Origin: an uncultured Pelagibacteraceae bacterium
GTDB lineage: Bacteria; Pseudomonadota; Alphaproteobacteria; Pelagibacterales; AG-422-B15
NCBI GenBank assembly: GCA_902526005.1
Contig: CABZIW010000002.1
Location: forward strand, 1-64,000
Direction of reading: 5' to 3'
DNA length: 64,000 nt
Shown here: positions 27,664 through 38,639 of the stretch, one piece after another
Position numbering within the stretch: the first letter of the stretch is position 1
Layout: each line of letters begins with the position of its first letter
Program-made: the position numbers and the translations under genes
The notes under the pieces: generated by a model
The model's database searches: none
What the model saw: only the letters and a program-made list of their open reading frames with translations
Told to the model about the DNA's origin: nothing

Positions 27664-29868
27664 TTAAATTTTGGAATGTAAACTTTTAGGTTCAATTTTA
27701 CCAGCATGAGCTCTTTTACCCAGCCATTTTTTTATTTCATTGACCGCCAAAAGAGTTTTACCAGTATTCTTATTTAAAATACCTTCCTTAGAGTCAAAGC
27801 AAATACCGCTCAAAGTTTTTCCACTTTTGAATTTCTGTAATGTAACCCCTCTTCCTTTTTGCATTAAAGGTATTTCTGAATGATCAAAAATTAGAAGTTT
27901 AACCGCTTTCTTTTCACCACTAAAAACAGCTATTAAGTCTCCTTTTTTTTGAAAACAGGAGATGGCTTTTTCATTACCTTTTAAATTCATAACCCTTTTC
28001 CCCGATTTAGTAGACGCCATTAAATCTGAGGTATTTACGAAAAATCCCTTACCTGCACTACTGGTAATTAAATATTCCTTCTCTTGCTCATAAGTAGTTG
28101 CAAATAAAATTTCTTCATTATCATTTTTATCTATCAATAGACTGACAGGATCGCCAAAACCTCTTCCTGAGGATATTTTGTTACAATTAATTGTATAAAA
28201 TTTACCTAAAGTAGAAAAAAGCAGAAGTTTACTATTATTTTTTAATTTTATAATAAATTTCTCAGCATCTCCTTCTTTATACTTCACGTTTGTATAATCA
28301 TCCTGATGTCCTTTTATAGTTTTTATCCATCCATTTTTTGAGAGTATCACTGTTACGGGATCTTTGCTTTCAAATTCTTCAGTTGAGTAATCAACTTCTT
28401 TATATTCTGTATTAACACTAGTTTTTCTATTTGTTACATTTTCGTCTTTTGAAAATATTTCTAGACTTTTTGAGAATTCTAAATTTAATTCCTTTATTTG
28501 CTCTTTTTTTGATTTTAGTAGTTTGTTTAATTCTTTCTTGTATGTGTTCAAACCTTCATTTTCTTTTTTGATTTCATTTTCTTCTAATTTTTTTAATTGC
28601 CTTAGCCTCATTGCCAATATTGCTTCAGCTTGCCTCTTATTTATTCTAAATACACTAATCAACTTTTTCTCAGGATCTACTTCTGTTCTAATAATTTTAA
28701 TTACTTTGTTTAAATTTTTATAAACTATTAAAAAACCTTTGAGTATTTCAAGCCTATTCTCAGTTTGAATTAATCGATACTTTGTTCTTCTTTTTAAAAC
28801 ATTAAACCGATGATCAATAAATGATTTTAAGCTCTCTTTAAGTGAAAATAATTTTGGCTCAAGTTTGTGATTAATTGCATTAAAATTAATGGCGTATCTA
28901 ATTTCTAAATCTGAATTCTTGCATAAGTCCTCAAAAATTACTTCAGCTTTAAAACTTCTATTTTTTGGAATGAGAACTATTCTGATATCTTCTGCAGACT
29001 CATCTTGAATTGCCTCTAAGTAATTTGCTTTCTTATTTTCAATAAGATCAGATATTTTTTCAATAATTCTGGCTTTATTCACTTGATAGGGAATTTCATA
29101 GACGATAATTTGATATTGACCTCTTCCAAGATCTTCTTTTTTCCATCTTGCCCGAAGCCTTATTGTTCCCTTTCCTTTGACATAGGCATCTTTCAATGCA
29201 TCATCACTGTCAATGATTTCACCTCCTGTTGGAAAATCTGGTCCTGGAATAAGCTTTAGTAATTGTGAGTTAGTATAATTTGGATTTTTTAATAATTTTG
29301 ATAAAGCCTTAAATAATTCATTGATATTATGGGGAGGAATATTTGTCGCCATTCCAACTGCAATTCCTGAACTTCCATTAGCTAGCAAATTTGGAAACGC
29401 TGATGGAAGAACAATTGGCTCGTGATCGATGCCATCATATGTATTTATATAATCAATGGTATCCTCTGATATATCTTTTAGCATTAGCTCTGCTAACTCA
29501 GTCAATCTTGCCTCTGTATATCTCATTGCAGCTGCATTATCTCCATCAATGTTGCCAAAATTTCCTTGGCCATCAACTAACGGATACCTTGTTGAAAAAC
29601 TCTGAGCTAATCTCACGAGTGCTTCATAAACAGACTGATCTCCATGTGGGTGAAATTTACCAATTACATCGCCAACTATTCTTGCTGATTTCTTAAAACC
29701 AGAACTTGAGTTTAACCTTAATTGAAACATTGCAAACAATAGCCTTCTATGAACCGGCTTTAGCCCATCACGAATATCTGGTAGCGCTCGATGAGTAATT
29801 GTTGAAAGTGCATATGCTAGATACTTTTCTTCTAAGGCGTCAGTGAAGTTAATGTTTTTGATTTTCAT
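27664..29868 (-). CDS. parC: DNA topoisomerase IV subunit A
   Basis: [57 protein letters not shown]; sits next to recO/era/rnc. Confidence 0.92.
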   Translation of the reverse strand: MKIKNINFTDALEEKYLAYALSTITHRALPDIRDGLKPVHRRLLFAMFQLRLNSSSGFKKSARIVGDVIGKFHPHGDQSVYEALVRLAQSFSTRYPLVDGQGNFGNIDGDNAAAMRYTEARLTELAELMLKDISEDTIDYINTYDGIDHEPIVLPSAFPNLLANGSSGIAVGMATNIPPHNINELFKALSKLLKNPNYTNSQLLKLIPGPDFPTGGEIIDSDDALKDAYVKGKGTIRLRARWKKEDLGRGQYQIIVYEIPYQVNKARIIEKISDLIENKKANYLEAIQDESAEDIRIVLIPKNRSFKAEVIFEDLCKNSDLEIRYAINFNAINHKLEPKLFSLKESLKSFIDHRFNVLKRRTKYRLIQTENRLEILKGFLIVYKNLNKVIKIIRTEVDPEKKLISVFRINKRQAEAILAMRLRQLKKLEENEIKKENEGLNTYKKELNKLLKSKKEQIKELNLEFSKSLEIFSKDENVTNRKTSVNTEYKEVDYSTEEFESKDPVTVILSKNGWIKTIKGHQDDYTNVKYKEGDAEKFIIKLKNNSKLLLFSTLGKFYTINCNKISSGRGFGDPVSLLIDKNDNEEILFATTYEQEKEYLITSSAGKGFFVNTSDLMASTKSGKRVMNLKGNEKAISCFQKKGDLIAVFSGEKKAVKLLIFDHSEIPLMQKGRGVTLQKFKSGKTLSGICFDSKEGILNKNTGKTLLAVNEIKKWLGKRAHAGKIEPKSLHSKI

Positions 29869-30587
29869 TTTATAATTGAAATTTTTAGATGATTCCTGCT
29901 TTTTGGGAAATTAAGATTATTTGGCTCATAAAATCTCTTACGAAAAAAATGCTCTGTCAGACTAAGTGCGTTTTCTAAATCCTCATTATTATATTCAGAC
30001 GATCTGTTGATTAAAAAGTAGGGTAGTTTAAATAGTTTATCTTTGTAAGATCCTGCTCCTTCTATGGTTACAGCTCTTCCACTAATTGGCGAAACAAACT
30101 TTAAATTTTCTTTCTCAGATGTTACTGCGCATTCAGTTAAATCTAGGCCATAACCGATATCTGACAATAAATCAATTTCCCAAAAAATATAACTTTTGAT
30201 CCAATCCTCTTTATTTTTACATATATCTTTTATTAGGCTTAGTGACTTTTCATACATAAAGGAATTTTGCTGTTTCTCTGCCATAGTAGATATAATTATT
30301 GAACAAATAGAATTTATTCCATGCAAATTTACTTTACGATTCAGTATATAAGATGACCACAATTTAATAGGTTCTACAGTATAATTACCCAAGTGACTTT
30401 CTAAACGTCCAGACCAATTTAACATTACTTCATTTCCTGGCTCAATTACTGCACGTAAGTTTTTCGAATGTATTCCTCTAATTAATCCCTTATGCCTTCC
30501 ATGGTCTTCTGTAAACGCATCTAAAATATAAGATGACTCATTATATTTTTTAAATCCTAATACAAATCCTGTTCCAGACCACCTCAT
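29865..30587 (-). CDS. recO: DNA repair protein RecO
   Basis: N-terminal [32 protein letters not shown]; synteny with era/rnc. Confidence 0.9.
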   Translation of the reverse strand: MRWSGTGFVLGFKKYNESSYILDAFTEDHGRHKGLIRGIHSKNLRAVIEPGNEVMLNWSGRLESHLGNYTVEPIKLWSSYILNRKVNLHGINSICSIIISTMAEKQQNSFMYEKSLSLIKDICKNKEDWIKSYIFWEIDLLSDIGYGLDLTECAVTSEKENLKFVSPISGRAVTIEGAGSYKDKLFKLPYFLINRSSEYNNEDLENALSLTEHFFRKRFYEPNNLNFPKSRNHLKISIIK

Positions 30588-31432
30588 ATTTTCTTTTCTT
30601 TAGTCAGCTTTACAAATAAAAATAGGTGAATCTTTTTGTTTTCAAATCTCGCAATTTCTTTTCTTGAAGCTTGACCAATTTCTTTCAACATTGAACCTTT
30701 CTTTCCAACAAGTATATTCTTATGTGATTGTCTTTTAACTACAATCGATTGGTATATTTTGATTTGACTTTGAACCTTATTAATCTTTTCAGTTACGACA
30801 TCACACTGATAAGGTATCTCTCTATGTATTTTATCTAGTATTTTTTCTCGTGTTACTTCTGAGTAAAATAGCTTCTTCTTAATCTGTATATTACTAGAAG
30901 GCTTGCTTTTTATTGAAGTTTTAATAGTAAATTTCTTTGAAAATTTTATGAGATTTGCAACTCCTTCACCTGTGAGACTTGAGATTGGAAATATTTCATT
31001 AAATATCTTTTCTTTAGAATAAAATTTAATTGCGCTAAGTACTTTATCGTTTTTAACTTTGTCTATTTTATTTAGTATTAGAAATACATGCTGTTTTTCA
31101 ATTTTATTTTCTAGAGAGTTAATAATTTTTTTATATTCATTATTAATTCTTAACGAAATATCTACGACAACGTAAATTAAATCTGAAGTCTCAATTTCCG
31201 CAAGGGGAGATGAAATGATATTATTATTAATTTTTTTTCTACTCGAAAAAAAGCCTGGAGTATCTTGGATAATAAATTCGTTTTCAGACAACTTCTTATA
31301 GACCTTTTGATTAAATGTAGTTGACTGTTTTTTCCTTGAAACAAGTGATACCCGCTGTCCCATTATTTTATTAACTAGAGATGACTTTCCAGAATTTGTT
31401 GGCCCAATTAATACAATATTTCCACTCTTCAT
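30584..31432 (-). CDS. era: GTPase Era
   Basis: VLIGPTNSGKSSLVNKIMG, QDTPGFF, LNKIDK, KH domain with ILVGKKGSMLKEIGQASRKEI. Confidence 0.94.
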   Translation of the reverse strand: MKSGNIVLIGPTNSGKSSLVNKIMGQRVSLVSRKKQSTTFNQKVYKKLSENEFIIQDTPGFFSSRKKINNNIISSPLAEIETSDLIYVVVDISLRINNEYKKIINSLENKIEKQHVFLILNKIDKVKNDKVLSAIKFYSKEKIFNEIFPISSLTGEGVANLIKFSKKFTIKTSIKSKPSSNIQIKKKLFYSEVTREKILDKIHREIPYQCDVVTEKINKVQSQIKIYQSIVVKRQSHKNILVGKKGSMLKEIGQASRKEIARFENKKIHLFLFVKLTKEKKI

Positions 31433-32109
31433 TTGATAGAATTTATCTTATTTTTCTCTATGAATGCAAGTGCAGCTTTTTTTTCTGATTCTTTTATTGA
31501 TGAAGAAGTTCCTATAGCTTTTTTATAATTCATAAATTCAACTTGAATTTTAAATTCAGGATTATGGTCAGGACCAGTCTTACTAATTGTTTTATACTTA
31601 GGAAGAGTTTTATATTTTTTTAGAGTCCACTCTTGTAGCTTTGATTTTGCATCAATGAAATCTTCAGCAATATTATCAAACTTTGTTTTCCATAATGCTA
31701 TTATAACTTTTCTTACCTGAGTAAAACTAGAATCTAAATATATTGCTCCCAACAATGCTTCACACGTATCGGATAGAATACTTTTTTTATTATTGCCGAG
31801 TGATGATTTTTCAGTTTGTCCTAAAAGAATAAAATCTCCAAGGGATATTTTTTTTGCTATTTCATGGCAGGCATTTCTGTCTACCAGACTACTTAGCATT
31901 TTGTCGAGAGAGCCTTCGTGTTTACCAGGCTTATCTATTAAAAGTTTCTCTGAAATTACTAATCCTAACACCCTATCACCGAGAAATTCTAGATTTTCAT
32001 TACTTTCTATTTTTTTATAACTTTTATGTGTGACTGCCCGTTTTAATAGGGTTTTATCTTTAAATTTGTAGGAAATTTTTTTTTCTAAAATTGATAAATT
32101 TTTTGCCAT
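31429..32109 (-). CDS. rnc: Ribonuclease III
   Basis: THKSYKKIESNENLEFLGDRVLGLVIS, SDTCEALLGAIYLDS, dsRBD at C-terminus. Confidence 0.95.
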   Translation of the reverse strand: MAKNLSILEKKISYKFKDKTLLKRAVTHKSYKKIESNENLEFLGDRVLGLVISEKLLIDKPGKHEGSLDKMLSSLVDRNACHEIAKKISLGDFILLGQTEKSSLGNNKKSILSDTCEALLGAIYLDSSFTQVRKVIIALWKTKFDNIAEDFIDAKSKLQEWTLKKYKTLPKYKTISKTGPDHNPEFKIQVEFMNYKKAIGTSSSIKESEKKAALAFIEKNKINSIK

Positions 32110-32843
32110 TAACTTATTAGCTTAAACAACCTTTTAAATTGTATATCAAAAGGCCACTTCCAAATTTCATAAAATTTTGAACCACCTTCAGTTGAAAAAA
32201 ATATAATTTGTGCCTTACCTACTAATCTGTCAAATTTTACAGAGCCCCAAAATCGGCTATCATTTGAATTATCTCTATTATCACCTAGGAAAAAATAACT
32301 GTCGTTAGGAACAATTATTTCATTAGTATTATCGCCAGGAGATCCGTCTACATAGTTATAAATTTCATATGATTTTCCATTTGGCAAAGTTTCGATGAGA
32401 ACTCTTACTTTTACTACGCGTCCATTTTTTAAAATTTTCGTATCCTCTCTTAATTTTTTATATTTAGCGCTTTGCCCATTAATGATTAATTTACCATCCT
32501 CAACTTTAATGATATCACCCGGCATACCTACTAATCTTTTAATATAGTCCAAATTAGTATGAGGCGGTTTAAATATTATAACATCTCCTCTTTCCGGATT
32601 TGTTGATAAAACTCGATCTGATATTGGCCCAAAACTAAATGGAAATGAATGTTTACTGTAACCATAATCATACTTTGAAGCAAATAACCGATCACCAATA
32701 AGTAAGTTTGGCTCCATTGAGGAAGAGGGAATAAAAAATGGTTGGAATAAAAAAGTTCTGATCAATAAAGCTATTAACAATGCATAAATCAATGTTAACA
32801 AATTTGATTTAAACCACGATTTACTAAGAAATTTATCGGTCAT
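32109..32843 (-). CDS. lepB: Signal peptidase I
   Basis: FIPSSSMEPNLLIGDRLFASKYDYGYS, DYIKRLVGMPGD, FFLGDNRDNSNDSRFWGSV. Confidence 0.96.
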   Translation of the reverse strand: MTDKFLSKSWFKSNLLTLIYALLIALLIRTFLFQPFFIPSSSMEPNLLIGDRLFASKYDYGYSKHSFPFSFGPISDRVLSTNPERGDVIIFKPPHTNLDYIKRLVGMPGDIIKVEDGKLIINGQSAKYKKLREDTKILKNGRVVKVRVLIETLPNGKSYEIYNYVDGSPGDNTNEIIVPNDSYFFLGDNRDNSNDSRFWGSVKFDRLVGKAQIIFFSTEGGSKFYEIWKWPFDIQFKRLFKLIS

Positions 32844-32847
32844 TAAA

Positions 32848-33228
32848 TTAATTAATTGTTACAATTGCTTGAGCGTAAGGAAACTCATCAGTAATTGTTA
32901 AACTTATGTCTGGCTCCATATCGTTCACAATTTTTTTGAGTTGAAGTTGGGAATTTCCATGAAAAGTAATCGTAGGTTTTCCTGAGGGTAGATTGGTAAC
33001 TTCTAAATCTCTCCAAAATACTCCATTTCGAAAACCTGTACCAAGAGCCTTTGCCGCCGCTTCCTTAGCTGCAAACCTTTTAGCATAACAAGCTGCACTC
33101 TCTTTTCTTCTTTCACATTTTTTTATCTCATTTTCTGTAAAAATTCTTTTTTTAAACCTGTCTCCAAACTTTGAAAGAGTGTTTTCTATTCTGCGTATAT
33201 CAATTAAATCTGATCCTAGGCCTATCAC
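32848..33228 (-). CDS. acpS: Holo-[acyl-carrier-protein] synthase
   Basis: MIGLGSDLIDIRRIE...KRFAAKEAAAKALGTGF...SLTITDEFPYAQAIV. Confidence 0.95.
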   Translation of the reverse strand: MIGLGSDLIDIRRIENTLSKFGDRFKKRIFTENEIKKCERRKESAACYAKRFAAKEAAAKALGTGFRNGVFWRDLEVTNLPSGKPTITFHGNSQLQLKKIVNDMEPDISLTITDEFPYAQAIVTIN

Positions 33229-33965
33229 TTAATTTCCCTTCCTTTTTTAATCAGTTCTCTAAATTTACTTATTGATTTTTCTAGTCCAAGAAAAACTGAC
33301 TCAGAAATGATAAAATGTCCAATGTTAAACTCTTTTACTTCCTTTATCTTAGATAGTTCCCCTACAGAATCGAATGTTATTCCGTGACCAAAATGTAATT
33401 CAAGTCCAATGCTATTACTAAAATCTGCTGCTTCTTTAATTCGTTCAAGTTCTGACGAAGCATCTTCCTTATAGTTTATTTTACGGCAAAATTCTCCCGT
33501 ATGAAGCTCTACAATGTCAGCGCCAATCTCTTTCGCCATTTTGATTTGTTCCATTGAAGCGTCTATGAACAAAGAGACCCTTATGTTATTTTTTTTTATC
33601 TTTTCAATTTTTGGTACGAGTATATTATGATTACTTCTTACATCTATTCCGCCTTCAGTGGTTATTTCTTCCCTTTTTTCTGGAACAATACAACATGCAT
33701 TTGGGCCTGCATTTACTGCTATGTCAACCATTTCATCGGTTGGTGCCATTTCAAAATTTAATGGAATAGAAATGTTCTCGATAATTTCATTAATATCATC
33801 GTCTCTTATATGACGCCTATCTTCTCTTAGATGCGTAGTTATGCCATCTGCTCCATATTCTTGGCACAAAAGAGCAGCTCTTAATGGGCTTGGATAGTTT
33901 TCTCCTCTGGCATTTCTAAGAGTTGCTACGTGATCAATATTTACACCAAGACGAGGTATGGTCAT
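33225..33965 (-). CDS. pdxJ: Pyridoxine 5'-phosphate synthase
   Basis: LGVNIDHVATLRNARGENYPSPLRAALLCQEYGADGITTHLREDRRHI. Confidence 0.97.
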   Translation of the reverse strand: MTIPRLGVNIDHVATLRNARGENYPSPLRAALLCQEYGADGITTHLREDRRHIRDDDINEIIENISIPLNFEMAPTDEMVDIAVNAGPNACCIVPEKREEITTEGGIDVRSNHNILVPKIEKIKKNNIRVSLFIDASMEQIKMAKEIGADIVELHTGEFCRKINYKEDASSELERIKEAADFSNSIGLELHFGHGITFDSVGELSKIKEVKEFNIGHFIISESVFLGLEKSISKFRELIKKGREIK

Positions 33966-34550
33966 TTATATTACTCTACTACCAGGTTTTATTGCAGGTA
34001 TTTTATTAAGATCGTCTGGAAGGTTGTTGGGATCATAAATTGGAATATCTAGTTTTAGGACTGATATTATATTGTGATCTTTAAATAATTTATGATTTGA
34101 ACGATCAACGATTGCTGCGATACCTAACAAATTAACATTTAGGGGTTTTAGTTTTTCTAAACATTCATTTGTTGATTTCCCTGTTGTAATTACATCCTCA
34201 ACGAATAAGACGTTTGTATTTTCCTTAATATTAAAGTCTCTCCTCAATTCAAATTCGTTATCAACTCTCTCATAGAATATAAATTTAGATCCTAAAGATC
34301 TTGCGAGCTCATACCCTACGAGAAGACCTCCTAAAGCAGGAGAAATCACATAATCAATCTCATCACCAATTTTTTCTTGCACCCTGTACTTTAACTCTTC
34401 GCAGACCACCTCTCCATTTCGAGGGTCTTCAAATAACTTTGAACACTGACAGTAAATTTTAGATCTTTTTCCCGATGAAAGTATAAAATGTCCATTCTGA
34501 ATAGCTTCTACTTTTTCAAAAAAATCTTTTATTTCTTTTTCAGTCTTCAT
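33966..34550 (-). CDS. pyrE: Orotate phosphoribosyltransferase
   Basis: GHFILSSGKRSKIYCQCSKLF, ISPALGGLLVGYELAR, VLFVEDVITTGKSTNEC. Confidence 0.93.
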   Translation of the reverse strand: MKTEKEIKDFFEKVEAIQNGHFILSSGKRSKIYCQCSKLFEDPRNGEVVCEELKYRVQEKIGDEIDYVISPALGGLLVGYELARSLGSKFIFYERVDNEFELRRDFNIKENTNVLFVEDVITTGKSTNECLEKLKPLNVNLLGIAAIVDRSNHKLFKDHNIISVLKLDIPIYDPNNLPDDLNKIPAIKPGSRVI

Positions 34551-36676
34551 AAATTTATCAAAAGCCTACTTACAGAACTTACAATATCCACCTCTGAGAG
34601 AGTTTCTATAATCTTATCCAGATGATCAAGATTATGAACGTCAATAATAAAAATCATATCAAAATAATCATCGCCTTTTTCAGATATGTTAAGGTTAGTT
34701 ATATTACCGCCTGCACTTCCAACAATGGTTGCTAATTTACCTAAAGATCCGGGTTCATTTTTAACTGAAACTTTTATTCTTGACGAAAAATACTGCTTTG
34801 GATCTACATCTTTCCATGAGGCAGTGATCCAATCTTCTTTTTTTGTTTCTTTATCTAGCTCCTTACATAAACTAGAGTGAATGATTACACCTGAATCTTC
34901 TGATGTAAGACCCAAAATATTTTCATTGGGTAAAGGGAAACAACACTCTGCATAATGAATTGCAATTCCAGGTTGGAAGTTACTTATCTCTAAAGGCATC
35001 TTATCATTTGTGTCTCTTCTTCTGTATCGAGAAAAAAATGATAAAGTTGAACGGGGCTTAAGCTTTGTTAATTGATGTGGCTTTATACTTCCTTTACCAA
35101 TTGCAACAAGAAACTCCTCAGGACTTTTCCTATTAAAACTTTTTGCAAAATTACTAATTTCTGTGTTTGAAATATCTTCATTTCTACCAGTGACTTTGTG
35201 TAATATTTTAAACCCTAGACTTGTAAATTCATCTTTTTCTTGCTTTTTAAAAAATCTTTTTATTGATGACTGCGCCTTTGCAGTTGTAACAATATTTTCC
35301 CAAGTTTCGGATGGAGATGGTTTTTTTGATGTTAGTACTTCAATCTCATCTCCATTTTGAAGTTTTGTAAATAAGGGTCTAGGTTTTCCATTAATCTTAC
35401 ATCCAACACAACGATTTCCAATTTCAGAATGAAGGGCATAAGCAAAATCGATAGAGTTAGAATTTGCAGGCAAATGAATTAAGTCACCTTTCGGTGTAAA
35501 ACAAAACACCTGATCCTGAAACATTTCTAATTTTGTAGCTTCAAGTAAGTCCTCAGAGCTTCCACCGCTGTCCAATATTTCTACTAAATCTCTCAACCAA
35601 GTAACGTTAACTGGATCTGAAGAAGAGTTATCTACTAAATTATAATTCTCTTTATAGCTCCAGTGTGCCGCTATACCCTTATCTGCTATAGTGTTCATTT
35701 CATTCGTTCGAATTTGAAGTTCAACTCTCTGTCTTTCAGGGCCGACAATCGTTGTATGAATTGACTGATAATTATTAATTTTTGGTGTCGATACATAATC
35801 CTTAAATGAGCCAGGTACAGCTGACCACCGGTTATGAATGATGCCCAATATACTATAACAATCTTCAATGCTATTAGTGATAATCCTATAAGCAAAAATA
35901 TCCGACAATTGTCTAAAGGCAATTTGCTTGTTCTGCATTTTATTCCATACAGAGAAGATTTTTTTTTCACGTCCTATTATTTGACAATCAATTTCATTTT
36001 TTTCTAAAAGACTAAAGATCCTTGTCTTTATTTTATCAGTTAAATTAGATTTATCTTTCTTTAAATACTCAATTCTTGTCATCAATGAGGAATATGCAGA
36101 AGGATTTAAAATTTGAAATGATAAATCTTCCAACTCGTCTTTGAATTCATGCATCCCCAATCTTCCAGCAAGAGGGGCATAAATTTCTAATGTTTCCGAT
36201 GCAATACGTTGTCGTCTTTTTTCTTGTGGAATAAATTGAATCGTTCTCATATTGTGTAAACGGTCAGCTAACTTTACTAACAAAACTCTTATATCCTTCG
36301 ACATTGCTAAAATTAATTTTCTGAAATTTTCAGCTTGGAATTTATTTTCAGTATACGTTTCAATTTTTGACAGTTTTGTAACGCCGTTTACTAATTGAAG
36401 GACCTCTTTTCCAAATTTTTCTTCAATTTCATTTTCTGTAGCAAGAGTATCCTCAAGCGTATCATGTAAAAGGCCCGTTATAATTGTGGAAGTATCTAAC
36501 TTTAAGTTTAATAGAATATCTGCAACTGCAACTGGATGAGATATATAAGGATCACCTGAATGCCTTTTTTGTGACTTGTGACACTCGACTGCAAAAGAAT
36601 AAGCTTTTTCTATTAATTTAGAGTCAAGATTCTTATCAATTGGTTTTGCAGGTTTATAGACTGTTGATTGTGCCAT
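34547..36676 (-). CDS. spoT: Bifunctional (p)ppGpp synthetase/hydrolase (RelA/SpoT family)
   Basis: HD motif GDPYISHPVAVADI, GLLHDTLEDT; synthetase DIFAYRIITNSIEDCYSILGIIH, FKDYVSTPKINNYQSIHTT; TGS and ACT domains. Confidence 0.96.
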   Translation of the reverse strand: MAQSTVYKPAKPIDKNLDSKLIEKAYSFAVECHKSQKRHSGDPYISHPVAVADILLNLKLDTSTIITGLLHDTLEDTLATENEIEEKFGKEVLQLVNGVTKLSKIETYTENKFQAENFRKLILAMSKDIRVLLVKLADRLHNMRTIQFIPQEKRRQRIASETLEIYAPLAGRLGMHEFKDELEDLSFQILNPSAYSSLMTRIEYLKKDKSNLTDKIKTRIFSLLEKNEIDCQIIGREKKIFSVWNKMQNKQIAFRQLSDIFAYRIITNSIEDCYSILGIIHNRWSAVPGSFKDYVSTPKINNYQSIHTTIVGPERQRVELQIRTNEMNTIADKGIAAHWSYKENYNLVDNSSSDPVNVTWLRDLVEILDSGGSSEDLLEATKLEMFQDQVFCFTPKGDLIHLPANSNSIDFAYALHSEIGNRCVGCKINGKPRPLFTKLQNGDEIEVLTSKKPSPSETWENIVTTAKAQSSIKRFFKKQEKDEFTSLGFKILHKVTGRNEDISNTEISNFAKSFNRKSPEEFLVAIGKGSIKPHQLTKLKPRSTLSFFSRYRRRDTNDKMPLEISNFQPGIAIHYAECCFPLPNENILGLTSEDSGVIIHSSLCKELDKETKKEDWITASWKDVDPKQYFSSRIKVSVKNEPGSLGKLATIVGSAGGNITNLNISEKGDDYFDMIFIIDVHNLDHLDKIIETLSEVDIVSSVSRLLINL

Positions 36677-36731
36677 AATGCACTATTAATCATAGATTAT
36701 ATACTAAGTGAAGCCCAAAATAATTAACAAT

Positions 36732-37250
36732 TTATAAAGTATTCAAGACTTTGTATAATTTATCATCAATATGCAAGCTTTTATGAAGCCTCATAATTGA
36801 CGATTTTTTTTCAGAGTGTAGCCATCCAGGACAAATGTCTAATAAAGGCCTTAATACAAAATTTCTCTCATGAAGTCTTGGATGTGGAATTTCAATAGGA
36901 TTTTTTTTCTCATTTATCAGTATTTTACTCGACTTACTAAGCAAAAGAATATCCAGATCACATGTTCGAGAAGTATTTTTACGATAGGCGTATCTTCCAG
37001 TAATTCTTTCAATTTTTTTTAAAATTATTAGTAAATTTTTAGGTTTTAATTTTGTTTCAACAACTAAAGCAGCGTTTAAAAAGGTTTCGGCAGCAGTTTT
37101 AAAATTTTTAGGTGGCGATGAATATAATTTAGACTTTTTTATTACTTTGATATTGTTACGCTCCAACTCTTTTAAAACAAATTTAAGTGTATTTAATTTA
37201 TTACCAAATCTTGAGTTAGAATTTGACCCAATTCCTAAAGCGTAAATCAT
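36732..37250 (-). CDS. folK: 2-amino-4-hydroxy-6-hydroxymethyldihydropteridine pyrophosphokinase
   Basis: YALGIGSNSNSRFGNK, RTCDLDILLL, IPHPRLHERNFVLRPLLDI. Probable start MIYALG at 37250; ORF-track start is 37277. Confidence 0.92.
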   Translation of the reverse strand: MIYALGIGSNSNSRFGNKLNTLKFVLKELERNNIKVIKKSKLYSSPPKNFKTAAETFLNAALVVETKLKPKNLLIILKKIERITGRYAYRKNTSRTCDLDILLLSKSSKILINEKKNPIEIPHPRLHERNFVLRPLLDICPGWLHSEKKSSIMRLHKSLHIDDKLYKVLNTL

Positions 37251-37684
37251 CCGTACTTTTTTTTCTCCCTGACCCAATCTTTTCTTTTTTTAGCATCTCT
37301 TTTATCATGCAGTTTTTTTCCTTTAGCAAGAGCAATTTCCAGCTTTGCCTTACCTTTGTTATTGAAGTATATTTTTATCGGGATCAAAGTAAGTGACTCT
37401 TTATTTAATTTTCCAATGATTTTTCTGATTTCTTTTTTGTGTAAAAGTAACTTTCGTGGACGGTTTTCAACATGATTTAGATATGAAGCATTAGAATATT
37501 TCGAGAAATGTGAGTTTATTAAAAATATTTCACTATTATCTTCCCTTGCATATGACTCGGCTATCTCAACTCTTCCATTTCGAAGCGATTTTATCTCACT
37601 ACCTTGTAGTTCAATTCCTGCCTCAAATAATTCAACAAATGTATAATTATACTTTGCTTTTCTGTTTTGAACTGCTATTTGCAA
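37247..37684 (-). CDS. smpB: SsrA-binding protein
   Basis: AVQNRKAKYNYTFVELFEAGIELQGSEIKSLRNGRVEIAESYAR...ALAKGKKLHDKRDAKKRKD. Confidence 0.97.
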   Translation of the reverse strand: MQIAVQNRKAKYNYTFVELFEAGIELQGSEIKSLRNGRVEIAESYAREDNSEIFLINSHFSKYSNASYLNHVENRPRKLLLHKKEIRKIIGKLNKESLTLIPIKIYFNNKGKAKLEIALAKGKKLHDKRDAKKRKDWVREKKKYG

Positions 37685-37686
37685 GG

Positions 37687-38559
37687 CTATATTAATGATG
37701 CGTGCTTCATAGCTTTATCAACTAATTGCTTAGTTTCATCTGATATACTTGTGAGCGGCAGTCTTATGTCATCTTTGCATAAACCAAGCTTAGAAGCTGC
37801 ATATTTTACTGGAGCAGGACTGGACTCAACAAATAAAGCATGATGCAACGGCATCAATTTGTCATTTATCTCAGAAGCTTTAGCAAAATTTTGATCTAAA
37901 CAATGTTTCATAAATTCAGAACATAATTTTGGAGCGATATTAGACGTCACTGAGATAGATCCGTGACCACCATAAACCATAAAAGCTAACGTGGTTGCAT
38001 CATCTCCTGTTAATTGATTAAAATTTTCGCCTATTGTTGTTTTCGTTTCATAAACTCTTGGTATATCTGAAGTAGCATCCTTTACTCCAACAATGTTTTT
38101 AATTTTAAACAAATCCCTCATTGTTTTTGCATTCATATCAACAATTGATCTGCCAGGAATATTATAAATAATAATTGGAAGTGTAGTTGCCTTACTAATT
38201 GCCTCAAAATGTGAGTATAAACCATGTTGTGTAGGTTTATTATAATATGGTGTAACTACTAAAGCTCCATCGGCACCTGCTTTTTCAGCGTGCATGGTGA
38301 GATCGATTGCTTCATCGGTGTTGTTTGATCCTGTTCCTGCTATTACTGGTACACGTTTTGCTGTTTCTTCAACACATATTTCAACTGCCAACTTGTGTTC
38401 TTCGTGGCTTAAAGTTGGTGACTCGCCTGTTGTGCCTACAGGAACCAGTCCATGTATGCCTTCTGATATTTGAAAATCTATCAAAGACCTAAATGATTTT
38501 TCATCAATAGATTTACCGTCAAAAGGCGTAATTAATGCTGTATGAGATCCTTTAAACAT
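37687..38559 (-). CDS. dapA: 4-hydroxy-tetrahydrodipicolinate synthase
   Basis: GSHTALITPF, GLVPVGTTGESPTLSHEEH, VVTPYYNKPTQ, YNIPGRS, GVKDAT. Confidence 0.96.
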   Translation of the reverse strand: MFKGSHTALITPFDGKSIDEKSFRSLIDFQISEGIHGLVPVGTTGESPTLSHEEHKLAVEICVEETAKRVPVIAGTGSNNTDEAIDLTMHAEKAGADGALVVTPYYNKPTQHGLYSHFEAISKATTLPIIIYNIPGRSIVDMNAKTMRDLFKIKNIVGVKDATSDIPRVYETKTTIGENFNQLTGDDATTLAFMVYGGHGSISVTSNIAPKLCSEFMKHCLDQNFAKASEINDKLMPLHHALFVESSPAPVKYAASKLGLCKDDIRLPLTSISDETKQLVDKAMKHASLI

Positions 38560-38639
38560 TGTTTACAATAGCACTTTTAATTATTTAAAAAAACCTTAAT
38601 CATAAATATACTTGTGCAAATCAAACAAATAACTATTTC

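Noticed and set aside
29550-29760. ParC QRDR reads [11 protein letters not shown] (Gln at the position of E. coli Ser80), possible quinolone-resistance allele
   Set aside because: Non-Ser residues here are, to my knowledge, common in alphaproteobacterial ParC; probably lineage-typical rather than acquired resistance.
35695-35970. 91-aa alternate-frame ORF inside spoT
   Set aside because: Out of frame within the conserved synthetase domain; no independent support.
37247-37684. Searched around smpB for a neighbouring tmRNA (ssrA)
   Set aside because: smpB is flanked directly by folK and dapA with no intergenic room; no tmRNA-like sequence seen.
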